NCBI GenBank assembly: GCA_045597205.1
Contig: JAZODT010000026.1
Coordinates: 1-13,003, forward strand
Source of the DNA: UMGS755 sp045597205
Lineage (GTDB): Bacteria > Bacillota > Clostridia > UBA1381 > UBA9506
Direction of reading: 5' to 3'
Length of the DNA stretch: 13,003 nt
Part shown: positions 1 through 6,638 of the stretch, piece after piece
How positions within the stretch are numbered: position 1 is the first letter of the stretch
How the letters are laid out: the number at the start of each line of letters is the position of its first letter
Made by a program: the position numbers and the translations under genes
The notes under the pieces: model-generated
What the model was told of the DNA's origin: nothing
Databases searched by the model: none
What the model saw: the letters and a program-made list of their open reading frames with translations, nothing else

Positions 1-1
1 T

Positions 2-367
2 AATGATATAGTTTATGTTTATAATCACAGACAACTTTATTTGTTGGATAAAAATACAGGAGAAAATATAGTTGATCCAATGCTTGTGCCTGAAATTAAT
101 AATATGAGAATTGTAAATAACAAACTTTTACTGTTTGTTGACGGAAAAAACAGTAAGGATTCCATTATTGCAGTTGATACAAACGGAAAAATATTGTGGA
201 CGTATGATGCAAGTGAGGAATGTGAAATGGGATATGAGTATAGCTATACCGATGAATCATATATATTATCTGAATACAATAATGATAACAATGAATTTTC
301 GTTTAGGAAAAAGTACATAAGAATTGATCTTAATGATGGAAGAAAAATAGCAGAGGTCAAAAACTGA
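2..367 (+). CDS. Beta-propeller (PQQ/WD40-like) repeat protein, 3' end only
   Basis: The reading frame is open from the window edge to a TGA at 365-367, giving the last 121 residues of a longer protein. An internal TTG at 41 is not a convincing start, because the same frame upstream encodes matching repeat sequence (VYVYNHRQLYLLDKNTGE). Three strand-turn-strand units are visible. Each has the pattern hydrophobic strand, then an Asp-x-(Asn/Lys)-x-Gly-(Glu/Lys) turn, as in LLDKNTGE, AVDTNGKILWTYD and IDLNDGRKIAEV. That pattern is typical of PQQ-like or WD40-like beta-propeller blades that act as binding scaffolds. No catalytic motif, signal peptide or membrane segment is present in the visible part; these could lie upstream. 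The DNA is AT-rich compared with the genes from 1036 onward. Fold assignment is inference from the repeat pattern, and the specific function is unknown. Confidence 0.6.
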   Translation, partial: NDIVYVYNHRQLYLLDKNTGENIVDPMLVPEINNMRIVNNKLLLFVDGKNSKDSIIAVDTNGKILWTYDASEECEMGYEYSYTDESYILSEYNNDNNEFSFRKKYIRIDLNDGRKIAEVKN

Positions 368-383
368 TTTTTTTGTCATAACC

Positions 384-467
384 TGATATGAACTTGATAC
401 CAAAAGGATTTGCATCTAAACCTTACATCTCGCAATATGGATATGTCGAAATATGTCGAAACTGAAA
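384..467 (+). repeat. Spacer repeat copy 1
   Basis: This spacer between the propeller gene and the 70-residue gene has a diverged second copy at 708-778. Both copies follow a stop codon and a T-run. They share tgatatgaact (384-394 and 708-718), tgcatctaaaccttayatc (411-429 and 735-753) and aactgaaa (460-467 and 771-778). The first two blocks are separated by the same 27-bp offset in each copy, a period of 324 bp. Copy 1 contains an extra tandem duplication, atatgtcgaa twice at 441-460, which largely explains the shorter distance to the third block in copy 2. Confidence 0.7.
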
Positions 468-479
468 GGAGAAAAATAA

Positions 480-692
480 ATGATTACCATATTTAATAGA
501 AAACAACTGATTATTACATACGACATAACAATTCAATCAAAAATTAGAGATGTTTTGGCGGCTAATAATGTTGACTATACTATAAATCCTATAATGGGTT
601 TATATGGTTCTCCACAGGCGGAATATAAGATTTATGTTCATAAAAAAGATTATGAACAAGCATGTTATTTGATAAAAGATGTATTTAGATAA
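480..692 (+). CDS. Small hypothetical protein, DUF2007-like pattern
   Basis: This encodes 70 residues and starts at an ATG with an AAAGGAG ribosome binding site about 8 bases upstream. I cannot assign a function. The sequence runs strand (ITIFNRKQLIITYD), helix (QSKIRDVLAANNVDYTI), strand (AEYKIYVHKKDYE), helix (QACYLIKDVF). That beta-alpha-beta-alpha layout, with a conserved-looking YKIYVHKKDYEQA ending, resembles small Firmicutes proteins of the DUF2007 (putative signal-transducing) type. Those proteins are usually somewhat longer, with a variable glycine/serine-rich middle; here the middle is shortened to NPIMGLYGSPQA. There is no signal peptide or membrane helix, so it should be cytoplasmic. 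It is bracketed by two copies of a repeated spacer, suggesting it behaves as a cassette. Family placement is inference from memory and could be wrong. Confidence 0.7.
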   Translation: MITIFNRKQLIITYDITIQSKIRDVLAANNVDYTINPIMGLYGSPQAEYKIYVHKKDYEQACYLIKDVFR

Positions 693-707
693 TTTTTTAT
701 CCCGATT

Positions 708-778
708 TGATATGAACTCTCTTTGAAAATTGACTGCATCTAAACCTTATATCCCTTATATAATGAACATAACTGAAA
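708..778 (+). repeat. Spacer repeat copy 2
   Basis: This is the second copy of the spacer described at 384-467, located directly after the 70-residue gene. It preserves tgatatgaact (708-718), tgcatctaaaccttatatc (735-753) and aactgaaa (771-778). It also contains TATAAT at 759-764, which could serve as a -10 element, but I see no good -35 at the correct distance. Confidence 0.65.
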
Positions 779-837
779 TTTAATGATAAAAATATCTATA
801 AACTGTTGATTTTTTTGCGGTCTTTGACCGCTGTGTA

Positions 838-996
838 TTGACATTGCCCTATAAAATTTCTTTGCAAGCAAAGATTTTTGCTTCTGGTAGAATGATTTTG
901 TGGTAGCTGAATGTAAACGGATATTAGCAGACGGGTGACGCCGTTATAACGGTTATAGAAGCCATAAGGCCGTAAGAACAGAGGGCAATGGTTTAA
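838..996 (+). ncRNA. Candidate structured RNA upstream of ttcA (possibly 6S-like)
   Basis: A perfect 9-bp inverted repeat, cattgccct (842-850) and agggcaatg (982-990), closes a 131-base interior. The stem can be extended by ttga/ttaa (838-841 with 993-996) across a 2-base bulge. Inside, gcttct (880-885) can pair with agaagc (957-962), leaving asymmetric single-stranded sides of about 29 and 19 bases. The left side carries a small hairpin, ctttg/caaag (860-873). Alternative local hairpins include acggttat with ataaggccgt (949-973). A long closing stem, a large internal bubble and an upper stem in about 150 bases is the architecture of 6S RNA, but I see no primary-sequence signature that proves it. 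A cis-regulatory leader for ttcA is the main alternative. The bases just upstream (693-837) hold spacer repeat copy 2 and a 6-bp hairpin at 817-831, with no gene. Confidence 0.4.
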
Positions 997-1035
997 GTAG
1001 AAAAAGGAACTAAAAGTTAAGAAACGAGGTCTCTT

Positions 1036-1782
1036 ATGCGACAAATGCTTAGTCACATGCGGCGAGCCGTAGATGATTATTATATGATTGCGCCGGATGA
1101 TAGGATTGCCGTCGGTCTTTCCGGCGGGAAAGATTCTTTGGCGGTTTTGGCCGCCGCCAAAGCCTTGCAACGGTTTTATCCCATTCCGTTTGACTTGGAG
1201 GCTATCACGCTGGATATGGGCATGGAGGGGATGGATTTTACGCCTTTAAAGAAATATTGTGCCAAGCTGGACATACCTTATACCATTGAAAAAACAGAAA
1301 TTAAGAAAATTGTTTTTGATTATCGGCAAGAAAAAAATCCCTGTGCGTTGTGTGCTAATTTGCGCCGTGGTGCCTTAAATACCGTTGCCAAAAGCCGGGG
1401 GCTTAATAAAATTATGCTTGGCCATCACTATGATGATGTGATTGAAACCTTTATGCTCAGTTTGTTGTTTGAGGGTCGTATCAGTTGTTTTTCACCGGTG
1501 ACTTATTTAGACCGAATGGAAATTACCTTGCTTCGCCCTTTTATTTATATTGAAGAAAAAGAAATTAAAAAATTTGTCCAACGGGAAGAACTGCCCGTGG
1601 TGCACAATACTTGCCCTGTCGATGGGAACACTAAGCGGGAATATGTTAAAAAAGTGCTCTCTCAGTTAGAGCAGGAGCATCGGGGCACTAAGCAAAGAAT
1701 GTTCACGGCTATGCGCACAAGTCTTCCTGAATGGGAAATATTAAATAAAGAAACGAACAGGAGGAGAAAACATGAAAATTAG
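1036..1782 (+). CDS. ttcA: TtcA-family tRNA 2-thiocytidine synthetase-like PP-loop protein
   Basis: This 248-residue cytoplasmic protein belongs to the PP-loop ATPase family that thiolates tRNA; TtcA itself makes 2-thiocytidine at position 32. The P-loop SGGKDS is at residues 29-34. A CxxC pair (C103, C106, in CALCANLRRG) and a third cysteine, C193 (NTCPVDG), match the three-cysteine arrangement that holds the [4Fe-4S] cluster in TtcA. The motif GHHYDDVIETFMLSL, typical of the family, follows the CxxC. It is shorter than the E. coli enzyme (about 310 residues), as is common for Firmicutes relatives, so the exact tRNA position modified is uncertain. Start choice: an ATG with GAGG 6 bases upstream. 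Its stop overlaps galU by 11 bases, so the two are probably co-transcribed and translationally coupled. Confidence 0.85.
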   Translation: MRQMLSHMRRAVDDYYMIAPDDRIAVGLSGGKDSLAVLAAAKALQRFYPIPFDLEAITLDMGMEGMDFTPLKKYCAKLDIPYTIEKTEIKKIVFDYRQEKNPCALCANLRRGALNTVAKSRGLNKIMLGHHYDDVIETFMLSLLFEGRISCFSPVTYLDRMEITLLRPFIYIEEKEIKKFVQREELPVVHNTCPVDGNTKREYVKKVLSQLEQEHRGTKQRMFTAMRTSLPEWEILNKETNRRRKHEN

Positions 1783-2641
1783 AAAAGCAGTCATCCCGGC
1801 AGCAGGATTGGGCACCCGGTTTTTACCGGCCACCAAAGCGATTCCAAAAGAAATGGTACCCTTGGTGGATAAGCCTACCTTGCAATATATTGTAGAAGAG
1901 GCGGCCGCATCAGGTATTGAAGATATTTTAATCATCACCGGTCGCACCAAACGTGCCATTGAAGACCATTTTGATAAATCTTATGAATTAGAAACAGAAT
2001 TAGAAAAAAGCGGCAAGATGGATTACCTGGAAAATTTGCAGAAAATTTCCAGTCTTGCTAACATTCATTATGTTCGTCAAAAAGAGGCAAAAGGTTTGGG
2101 TCATGCCATTTATTGCGCTAAGTTTTTTGCAGAAAATGAGCCCTTTGCTGTTTTGTTGGGTGATGATGTGGTGGCAAGTGACAAGCCTTGTTTGGCACAG
2201 ATGATTGAACAGTATGAAACCTACCGCACCAGTATCTTAGGGGTACAGACTGTATCGGATGACGACACCTCTAAATATGGCATTGTGAAGGGGGATAAAT
2301 TAGCAGACCGCATTTACCGCGTGGAAGATATGGTAGAAAAACCGGCACCGGGCACGGCACCTTCTAATGTGGCGGTGTTGGGACGTTACATCATTACGCC
2401 GGGGATTTTCCGTTGCTTGGAAGAAACCAAACCGGGTGCCGGTGGTGAAATTCAATTGACAGATGCCTTAAAAATGCTGGCGGCAAAAGAAAGCATGTAT
2501 GCTTATGACTTTATTGGCCGCCGTTATGATGTGGGTTCTAAAGAAGGATATTTAGAAGCAACGGTTGAATTTGCTTTAAAACGTCCCGACTTAAAAGACG
2601 AATTTACACAATATCTTAAGAAAATTGTATCTGAACTATAA
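1772..2641 (+). CDS. galU: UTP-glucose-1-phosphate uridylyltransferase
   Basis: GalU converts UTP and glucose-1-phosphate to UDP-glucose and pyrophosphate, supplying the glucosyl donor for glycolipids, wall glycopolymers and exopolysaccharide. The 289-residue length is normal. The nucleotide-binding signature is at residues 9-28 (PAAGLGTRFLP, then KAIPKEM). Other family blocks are VRQKEAKGLGHAIYCAK, LLGDD, VEKPAPGTAPSN with GRYIITPGIF, and GAGGEIQLTDAL near the C terminus. It starts inside the 3' end of the upstream ttcA-like gene, with AGGAGG (1759-1764) 7 bases before the ATG. The next gene begins only 10 bases after its stop. The neighbouring secreted glycosidase suggests a cell-surface carbohydrate context, which is inference. 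Confidence 0.95.
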   Translation: MKIRKAVIPAAGLGTRFLPATKAIPKEMVPLVDKPTLQYIVEEAAASGIEDILIITGRTKRAIEDHFDKSYELETELEKSGKMDYLENLQKISSLANIHYVRQKEAKGLGHAIYCAKFFAENEPFAVLLGDDVVASDKPCLAQMIEQYETYRTSILGVQTVSDDDTSKYGIVKGDKLADRIYRVEDMVEKPAPGTAPSNVAVLGRYIITPGIFRCLEETKPGAGGEIQLTDALKMLAAKESMYAYDFIGRRYDVGSKEGYLEATVEFALKRPDLKDEFTQYLKKIVSEL

Positions 2642-2651
2642 GGAGAAAACC

Positions 2652-4982
2652 ATGAAAAAACTGTTTGCGCTGTTGCTTTGCACTTTTTGCATAATAACCA
2701 CCATATTACCGACTTTTGCATCTGACCTTTCCATTGTGACAGAGGAAACGCTACTGTATGGCGTTACCTATAAACGCGTGCAGGCTCTTTATGACAACGG
2801 TTGGCAGGATATTCATATTATCCAGGCAGATATGAACAAGTCTTATTTAAAGTTTGATGTACTTAGCAGTGAAAAGGGTAAAAGTTATCGTGAAAACACC
2901 TATGAGTCGGCGAATAAGGCCAATGCGTTGGCGGCAGTGAATGCAGACTTTTTTATAACAAAAAGCGGTGAAACCAATCGGGGCAGTGCCATTGGTCTGG
3001 AAATTAAAGATGGCACCATGCTCACTTCGCCTGCGGCCTATGAGAGCATGAATGCACTATATCAAACCAAGGAAGAGGGGATATTAGCCTTTAGCCCCTT
3101 TGACTTTGACTTTATGATTACCGCGCCGGATGGCAGTACCGCACCCCTTTCTGTTATTAATAAATACGATGATTTAACTGGTATTGTTTTATATACCCGT
3201 GAGTGGGGAGAAATGACCAACGGCTCTGGCGGCAATGTGCTGGAGGTTGTTGTAGAAGAGGGTGTTGTTACAGCAAAGAACATGGATGTGGGGCCTGTAG
3301 CCATTCCGGAAAATGGTTATGTGCTCACCTGCGACATTGGTATTAATACTTTTTTAAAGGATTATTTTGAGGTGGGCAGTCCGGTGGAGCTGACCATTGC
3401 CACAACTCCCAGCCATGAGGACATTCAAACAGCAGTAGGTGGCGGTGGTATGGTGCTTTGGGAGGGTAAAATTCCTGAAAGCTATTCGCACACCATTAAC
3501 GGTACCCAGCCGCGTTCGGCAGTTGGCTTGGATAAAACCGGCAAAATTTTAACCCTTGTGGCAGTGGATGGACGCAGGGCAGAGGCCACGGGCATGACCA
3601 TGAAACAATTGGGCTATTTAATGGCAGATTTAGGTTGTTATAACGCCATGAATTTGGATGGTGGTGGCTCCACTTTGATGACCACCAGACAAAATGATGG
3701 TTCCCAAAAAGTAATGAACACCCCTTCGGATGGGTCTAACCGTGCGGTGACCAATTCTATAGGGCTATTAACCCAAGGACTTGAACAATCTAAAATTTCA
3801 GATGTTCGATTAAAAAGCGATGCTGAAACAGTTTTTGCAGGCACATCTCTTTGGTTTTATCTGGAGGCATTAGACCAGTATGGACAAGTGATGGATGCGG
3901 TGCCAACCGAAAATATCCATTGGACGGTGCCGGCAGGTTATGGCGAGATGCGTGGGGATTATTTTTATCCTACTCGTGCTGGTAAGGTGACCGTTACGGC
4001 AGAGGCAAATGGTTATGAAGATACGGTTACGGTGACAGTGTTAGACAAGCCTCATGCCCTTTCCTTTACCAATCAAACCCACACCTTAAAAAGCGGAGAA
4101 AGCACACTTTTATGGTTAGTGGGCAGAGATGGAGCTGGAAGAACGGCCATGATTTATCCTAAAGATGTTATGGTGAAGGTGTTAAACCCATCGGTCGCAC
4201 AGATAGAAAGAAATTCTGTTCGTGCCTTAAAAAAAGGGGCAACATTAATTACGGCAACCTTTGGCGATGTGGCAGCCAACACCTCTTTATGCGTAGATGG
4301 CGCAGAGGCCATCAGTGTGCCCAAAGGGGCAGCCTTGCCGGACCCGCAACAAAAAAGCGTTCCCATTACCCATGAAAATGGTTTTCAGTTTACGGTTTTT
4401 GGCAACACCAGAACACCAGAAAAATTGTTTGATATTTTCATTATGAACGGTGTGGTGAACGCCGTTAAAAAAGAAAGCGATATGAACTTTTTTGTGGGAA
4501 ACAATGTGAATAAAGACTTGCTCACAAATTTGGGCGGTTCTCTTATTACCGCAGACGGATTTTCTAAAATTACGAAAAATAATAGCACCTTTATCACCTT
4601 AAAAAATGCTTATGGCACCATGCTTTATAAGGCAGAACAAACACAATGGACAAAACTGAAAGAAACTGTTGATTCTCTTTCCGGCGGGAATTTGTTTGTG
4701 TTTTTAAATGACCATAATTTATCCTCTTCTAAAACGGAAATTACGGTGTTTAAACAGTTAATGGCAGAAGCTGCAAAAAAATGCAATGTGTATGTGTTTG
4801 CAGGTGGTTTTGTGAATGAAACGGTGATGGAAAACGGCGTGCGGTATATTACCACGGCGGGGGTATTTCCCAGTATTGGTGTTAAACCACCGGCTACAAA
4901 TATTTCTTATTTAAAATATTATCTGGTGACAGTAAATGGTGACCAGGTGACCTATGAAACAAAGGGTATTTTAAAGGAATAA
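2652..4982 (+). CDS. Secreted phosphodiester glycosidase (NAGPA/DUF2233) family protein with Ig-like and degenerate phosphoesterase domains
   Basis: This encodes 776 residues from the ATG at 2652, which has AAGGAG 7 bases upstream. A longer in-frame start at 2625 would place nine residues before the signal peptide and lies inside galU. Residues 1-23 form a signal peptide (MKKLFALLL, hydrophobic core, cleavage near PTFA). Residues about 50-370 are an NAGPA domain: AAVNADFF at 94-101, GGGGMVLW from 263, and the hallmark NLDGGGST at 334-341. In characterised relatives this domain cleaves sugar phosphodiester bonds. Two Ig-like (Big-type) domains follow (about 375-465 and 470-560). The C-terminal part (about 577-770) resembles a calcineurin-like phosphoesterase whose metal ligands have changed: FGNTR at 583-587, GNNVN at 616-620 and AGGFVN at 717-722. 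It therefore probably binds rather than cleaves. No wall-anchor motif or terminal membrane helix is evident. It is the last gene of the ttcA-galU operon. Confidence 0.85.
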   Translation: MKKLFALLLCTFCIITTILPTFASDLSIVTEETLLYGVTYKRVQALYDNGWQDIHIIQADMNKSYLKFDVLSSEKGKSYRENTYESANKANALAAVNADFFITKSGETNRGSAIGLEIKDGTMLTSPAAYESMNALYQTKEEGILAFSPFDFDFMITAPDGSTAPLSVINKYDDLTGIVLYTREWGEMTNGSGGNVLEVVVEEGVVTAKNMDVGPVAIPENGYVLTCDIGINTFLKDYFEVGSPVELTIATTPSHEDIQTAVGGGGMVLWEGKIPESYSHTINGTQPRSAVGLDKTGKILTLVAVDGRRAEATGMTMKQLGYLMADLGCYNAMNLDGGGSTLMTTRQNDGSQKVMNTPSDGSNRAVTNSIGLLTQGLEQSKISDVRLKSDAETVFAGTSLWFYLEALDQYGQVMDAVPTENIHWTVPAGYGEMRGDYFYPTRAGKVTVTAEANGYEDTVTVTVLDKPHALSFTNQTHTLKSGESTLLWLVGRDGAGRTAMIYPKDVMVKVLNPSVAQIERNSVRALKKGATLITATFGDVAANTSLCVDGAEAISVPKGAALPDPQQKSVPITHENGFQFTVFGNTRTPEKLFDIFIMNGVVNAVKKESDMNFFVGNNVNKDLLTNLGGSLITADGFSKITKNNSTFITLKNAYGTMLYKAEQTQWTKLKETVDSLSGGNLFVFLNDHNLSSSKTEITVFKQLMAEAAKKCNVYVFAGGFVNETVMENGVRYITTAGVFPSIGVKPPATNISYLKYYLVTVNGDQVTYETKGILKE

Positions 4983-4985
4983 CTC

Positions 4986-5003
4986 TAATAGGAAAGCCTA
5001 TTA
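4986..5003 (+). terminator. Weak hairpin after the glycosidase-family gene
   Basis: TAATAGG (4986-4992) pairs with CCTATTA (4997-5003) around an AAAG loop, four bases after the stop codon. The position suits a transcript end, but the stem is AT-rich and is followed by taacaaaac rather than a T-run, so an intrinsic terminator is only a weak possibility. It may be an mRNA 3'-end protecting hairpin. Confidence 0.3.
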
Positions 5004-5262
5004 TAACAAAACAAGAGTGTAAAAATTGCTGGGTCAGCCAAGAGTTTTTGTGTTGTGGGGGATTTGGCGGGGGATTGGATTTTATGATTCCTGCACGAAA
5101 ATCCTGAGTCCGGCATATGATAATGAGGGAGACTTCCTTTAAAACTGTAAAGCGGTTCGTTTAATAACCTGGGTTTTACACCCGTTTGACAGCAGTTGTG
5201 TTGGCATGGGGCAAGACAGAACAAAAGCCAATGTTTTAAAAAATACAATTTTTAAAAAAATA
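5004..5262. other. Gene-free stretch before the lysine riboswitch promoter
   Basis: I find no supportable gene here. It contains a G-rich direct repeat, GGGGGATT at 5057-5064 and 5069-5076, and a 7-bp inverted repeat, ggatttt (5077-5083) with aaaatcc (5098-5104). The open frames on both strands lack ribosome binding sites and read as low-complexity noise. The local G-richness differs from the AT-rich promoter that follows. Confidence 0.5.
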
Positions 5263-5291
5263 TTGACAACGTTTGCATTTCATGATAAGAT
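5263..5291 (+). promoter_or_regulatory. Promoter of the lysine/DAP operon
   Basis: A consensus -35 TTGACA (5263-5268) and a -10 TAAGAT (5286-5291) are separated by exactly 17 bases. The predicted start at about 5298 falls at the 5' edge of the L-box, as expected for a riboswitch-controlled transcript. It matches the vegetative sigma factor (SigA) consensus. Confidence 0.8.
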
Positions 5292-5298
5292 ATTATAC

Positions 5299-5476
5299 AT
5301 AGATAGAGGCGCGTTTTTTATGAGTCGCAACAAAAGAGAATGCGGAAATTTGACGAGGTTGTTGCAAAAGGAAAAAACGCCGAAGGTTGTGTAATTCCGC
5401 TTGCGCAAGCCTGGGGGTGCGGTCAATAACCGTTCCACTGTCATCCTGCGTATAGGCGGATGGGGAGCTATCGTTG
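5299..5476 (+). promoter_or_regulatory. Lysine riboswitch (L box)
   Basis: Conserved L-box segments occur in the correct order: agatagaggcgcg (5301-5313), gagt (5321-5324), gccgaagg (5379-5386), the cctgggg block (5410-5416), caataaccgtt (5424-5434), actgtc (5437-5442) and gagctatc (5465-5472). GATAG (5302-5306) pairs with CTATC (5468-5472) to close the P1 helix. In this family lysine binding stabilises P1 and favours the downstream terminator, repressing biosynthesis when lysine is plentiful. The genes downstream (asd, dapA, dapB) are exactly the expected targets. Aptamer ends are approximate. Confidence 0.92.
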
Positions 5477-5490
5477 CTTTTTGTGTGCAA

Positions 5491-5527
5491 AAGCCAAACT
5501 CTCCCTATTTGGAGATTTGGCTTTTTT
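5491..5527 (+). terminator. Riboswitch-controlled intrinsic terminator
   Basis: AAGCCAAA (5491-5498) pairs with TTTGGCTT, and TCTCC (5500-5504) pairs with GGAGA (5511-5515). This gives a 13-bp stem with a single bulged C and a 6-base loop, followed directly by a run of T. It sits between the L-box and asd, forming the expression platform that would end transcription when lysine is bound. Confidence 0.9.
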
Positions 5528-5597
5528 AGTGCGTTAGCAATGAAATGAATATATAAAAAATTAAGTATGCGCGTTGCGCTACAGATGGGAGAAAGAC

Positions 5598-6611
5598 ATG
5601 AAAAAGTATAACATTGCGGTAGTTGGCGCTACCGGTATGGTTGGCAGAACCTTTTTAAAGGTTTTGGAAGAAATGAATCTGCCTGTTGAAAATTATTATT
5701 TGTTGGCATCCGCCCGCTCTGCAGGCAAAACCGTTAAATTTATGGGTAAAGATTATGTGATTGAAGAACTCACAGAAAACTCTTTTAATCGCAGCATTGA
5801 TATTGCACTTTTTTCTGCCGGTGGCAGCACCAGTGAAAAATATGCACCTATTGCTGCTAGCAAGGGTTGCGTTGTCATTGATAACTCCAGTGCTTTTCGT
5901 ATGGACCCCAAGGTGCCTCTGGTAGTGCCCGAAGTTAACCCTGAAGATATTAAATGGCACAACGGCATTATTGCTAATCCCAACTGTTCTACCATTCAAG
6001 CTATGGTAGCTCTGCGTCCGCTCCAGTTGGCTTATGGCATCCGCCGTATTGTTTACTCAACCTACCAGGCAGTGTCTGGTGCCGGCATGGGCGGTTATAC
6101 CGATTTGGAAAATGGTATTAAGGGTGAAGCACCCAAAAAGTTTAATCACCCCATCTTTAATAACTGTCTGCCCCAGATTGATGTATTTTTAGACAATGGT
6201 TACACAAAAGAAGAAATGAAAATGGTGAACGAAACCAGAAAAATTTTGGGTGATGATTCTTTGCGCATCACAGCAACGACTGTTCGTGTGCCTGTGTTTG
6301 ACTGTCACAGCGAATCTATTAACGTTGAACTGGAAAAACCCTTTGAATTAGAAGAATTAAAGAGAATTCTTTCTGCAGCACCCGGTTTGGTAGTTCAGGA
6401 TGACCCTGCAAACTGCTTTTATCCCATGGCAATTACGGCAAAAGGCAAAAATGAAACTTTTGTAGGCCGTATTCGTCGTGATGAAAGCGTTGAAAACGGT
6501 GTTAATCTGTGGGTTGTTGCTGATAACATTAGAAAAGGTGCTGCAACCAATGCTGTGCAGATTGCAAGTAAGTTGATTGAAATGTGGGAAACCGGTTCCA
6601 TCAACGGCTAA
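5598..6611 (+). CDS. asd: Aspartate-semialdehyde dehydrogenase
   Basis: Asd reduces L-aspartyl-4-phosphate to aspartate semialdehyde with NADPH, the branch-point metabolite for lysine/diaminopimelate, threonine and methionine. The chosen start gives 337 residues. An ATG with GGGAG 6 bases upstream (5587-5591) is preferred over an in-frame TTG at 5574 that would add eight atypical residues. The Rossmann motif GATGMVG is at residues 10-16. The nucleophilic cysteine is C130 in NPNCSTIQ, and the probable general acid/base is H237 in FDCHSES after the RVPV segment. It is the first gene after the L-box terminator and lies 27 bases upstream of dapA, so it should be repressed by lysine along with the rest of the operon. 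No aspartokinase gene accompanies it here, so the step before it must be encoded elsewhere. Confidence 0.96.
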   Translation: MKKYNIAVVGATGMVGRTFLKVLEEMNLPVENYYLLASARSAGKTVKFMGKDYVIEELTENSFNRSIDIALFSAGGSTSEKYAPIAASKGCVVIDNSSAFRMDPKVPLVVPEVNPEDIKWHNGIIANPNCSTIQAMVALRPLQLAYGIRRIVYSTYQAVSGAGMGGYTDLENGIKGEAPKKFNHPIFNNCLPQIDVFLDNGYTKEEMKMVNETRKILGDDSLRITATTVRVPVFDCHSESINVELEKPFELEELKRILSAAPGLVVQDDPANCFYPMAITAKGKNETFVGRIRRDESVENGVNLWVVADNIRKGAATNAVQIASKLIEMWETGSING

Positions 6612-6638
6612 TGTAAATAGTGAAAGGAAAGAAGAGCT

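Noticed and set aside
817..831. GCGGTC-TTT-GACCGC hairpin as an intrinsic terminator
   Set aside because: The T-run lies before the hairpin on the plus strand and becomes an A-run after it on the minus strand, so neither direction fits a terminator.
838..866. TTGACA at 838-843 as the ttcA promoter
   Set aside because: There is no acceptable -10 at 16-18 bases downstream; the nearby TATAAA is only about 6 bases away.
796..1170. 124-codon open frame on the minus strand
   Set aside because: It overlaps the start of ttcA and the candidate RNA, has no recognisable domain, and looks like an antisense shadow.
2625..2651. Earlier ATG for the glycosidase-family gene
   Set aside because: It lies inside galU, lacks a ribosome binding site and would put charged residues ahead of a clear signal peptide that starts at 2652.
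4985..5248. 87-codon minus-strand open frame
   Set aside because: There is no recognisable family, no good ribosome binding site, and the composition looks random.
5206..5394. 62-codon plus-strand open frame
   Set aside because: It runs through the lysine operon promoter and L-box aptamer, whose conserved bases explain the sequence better.
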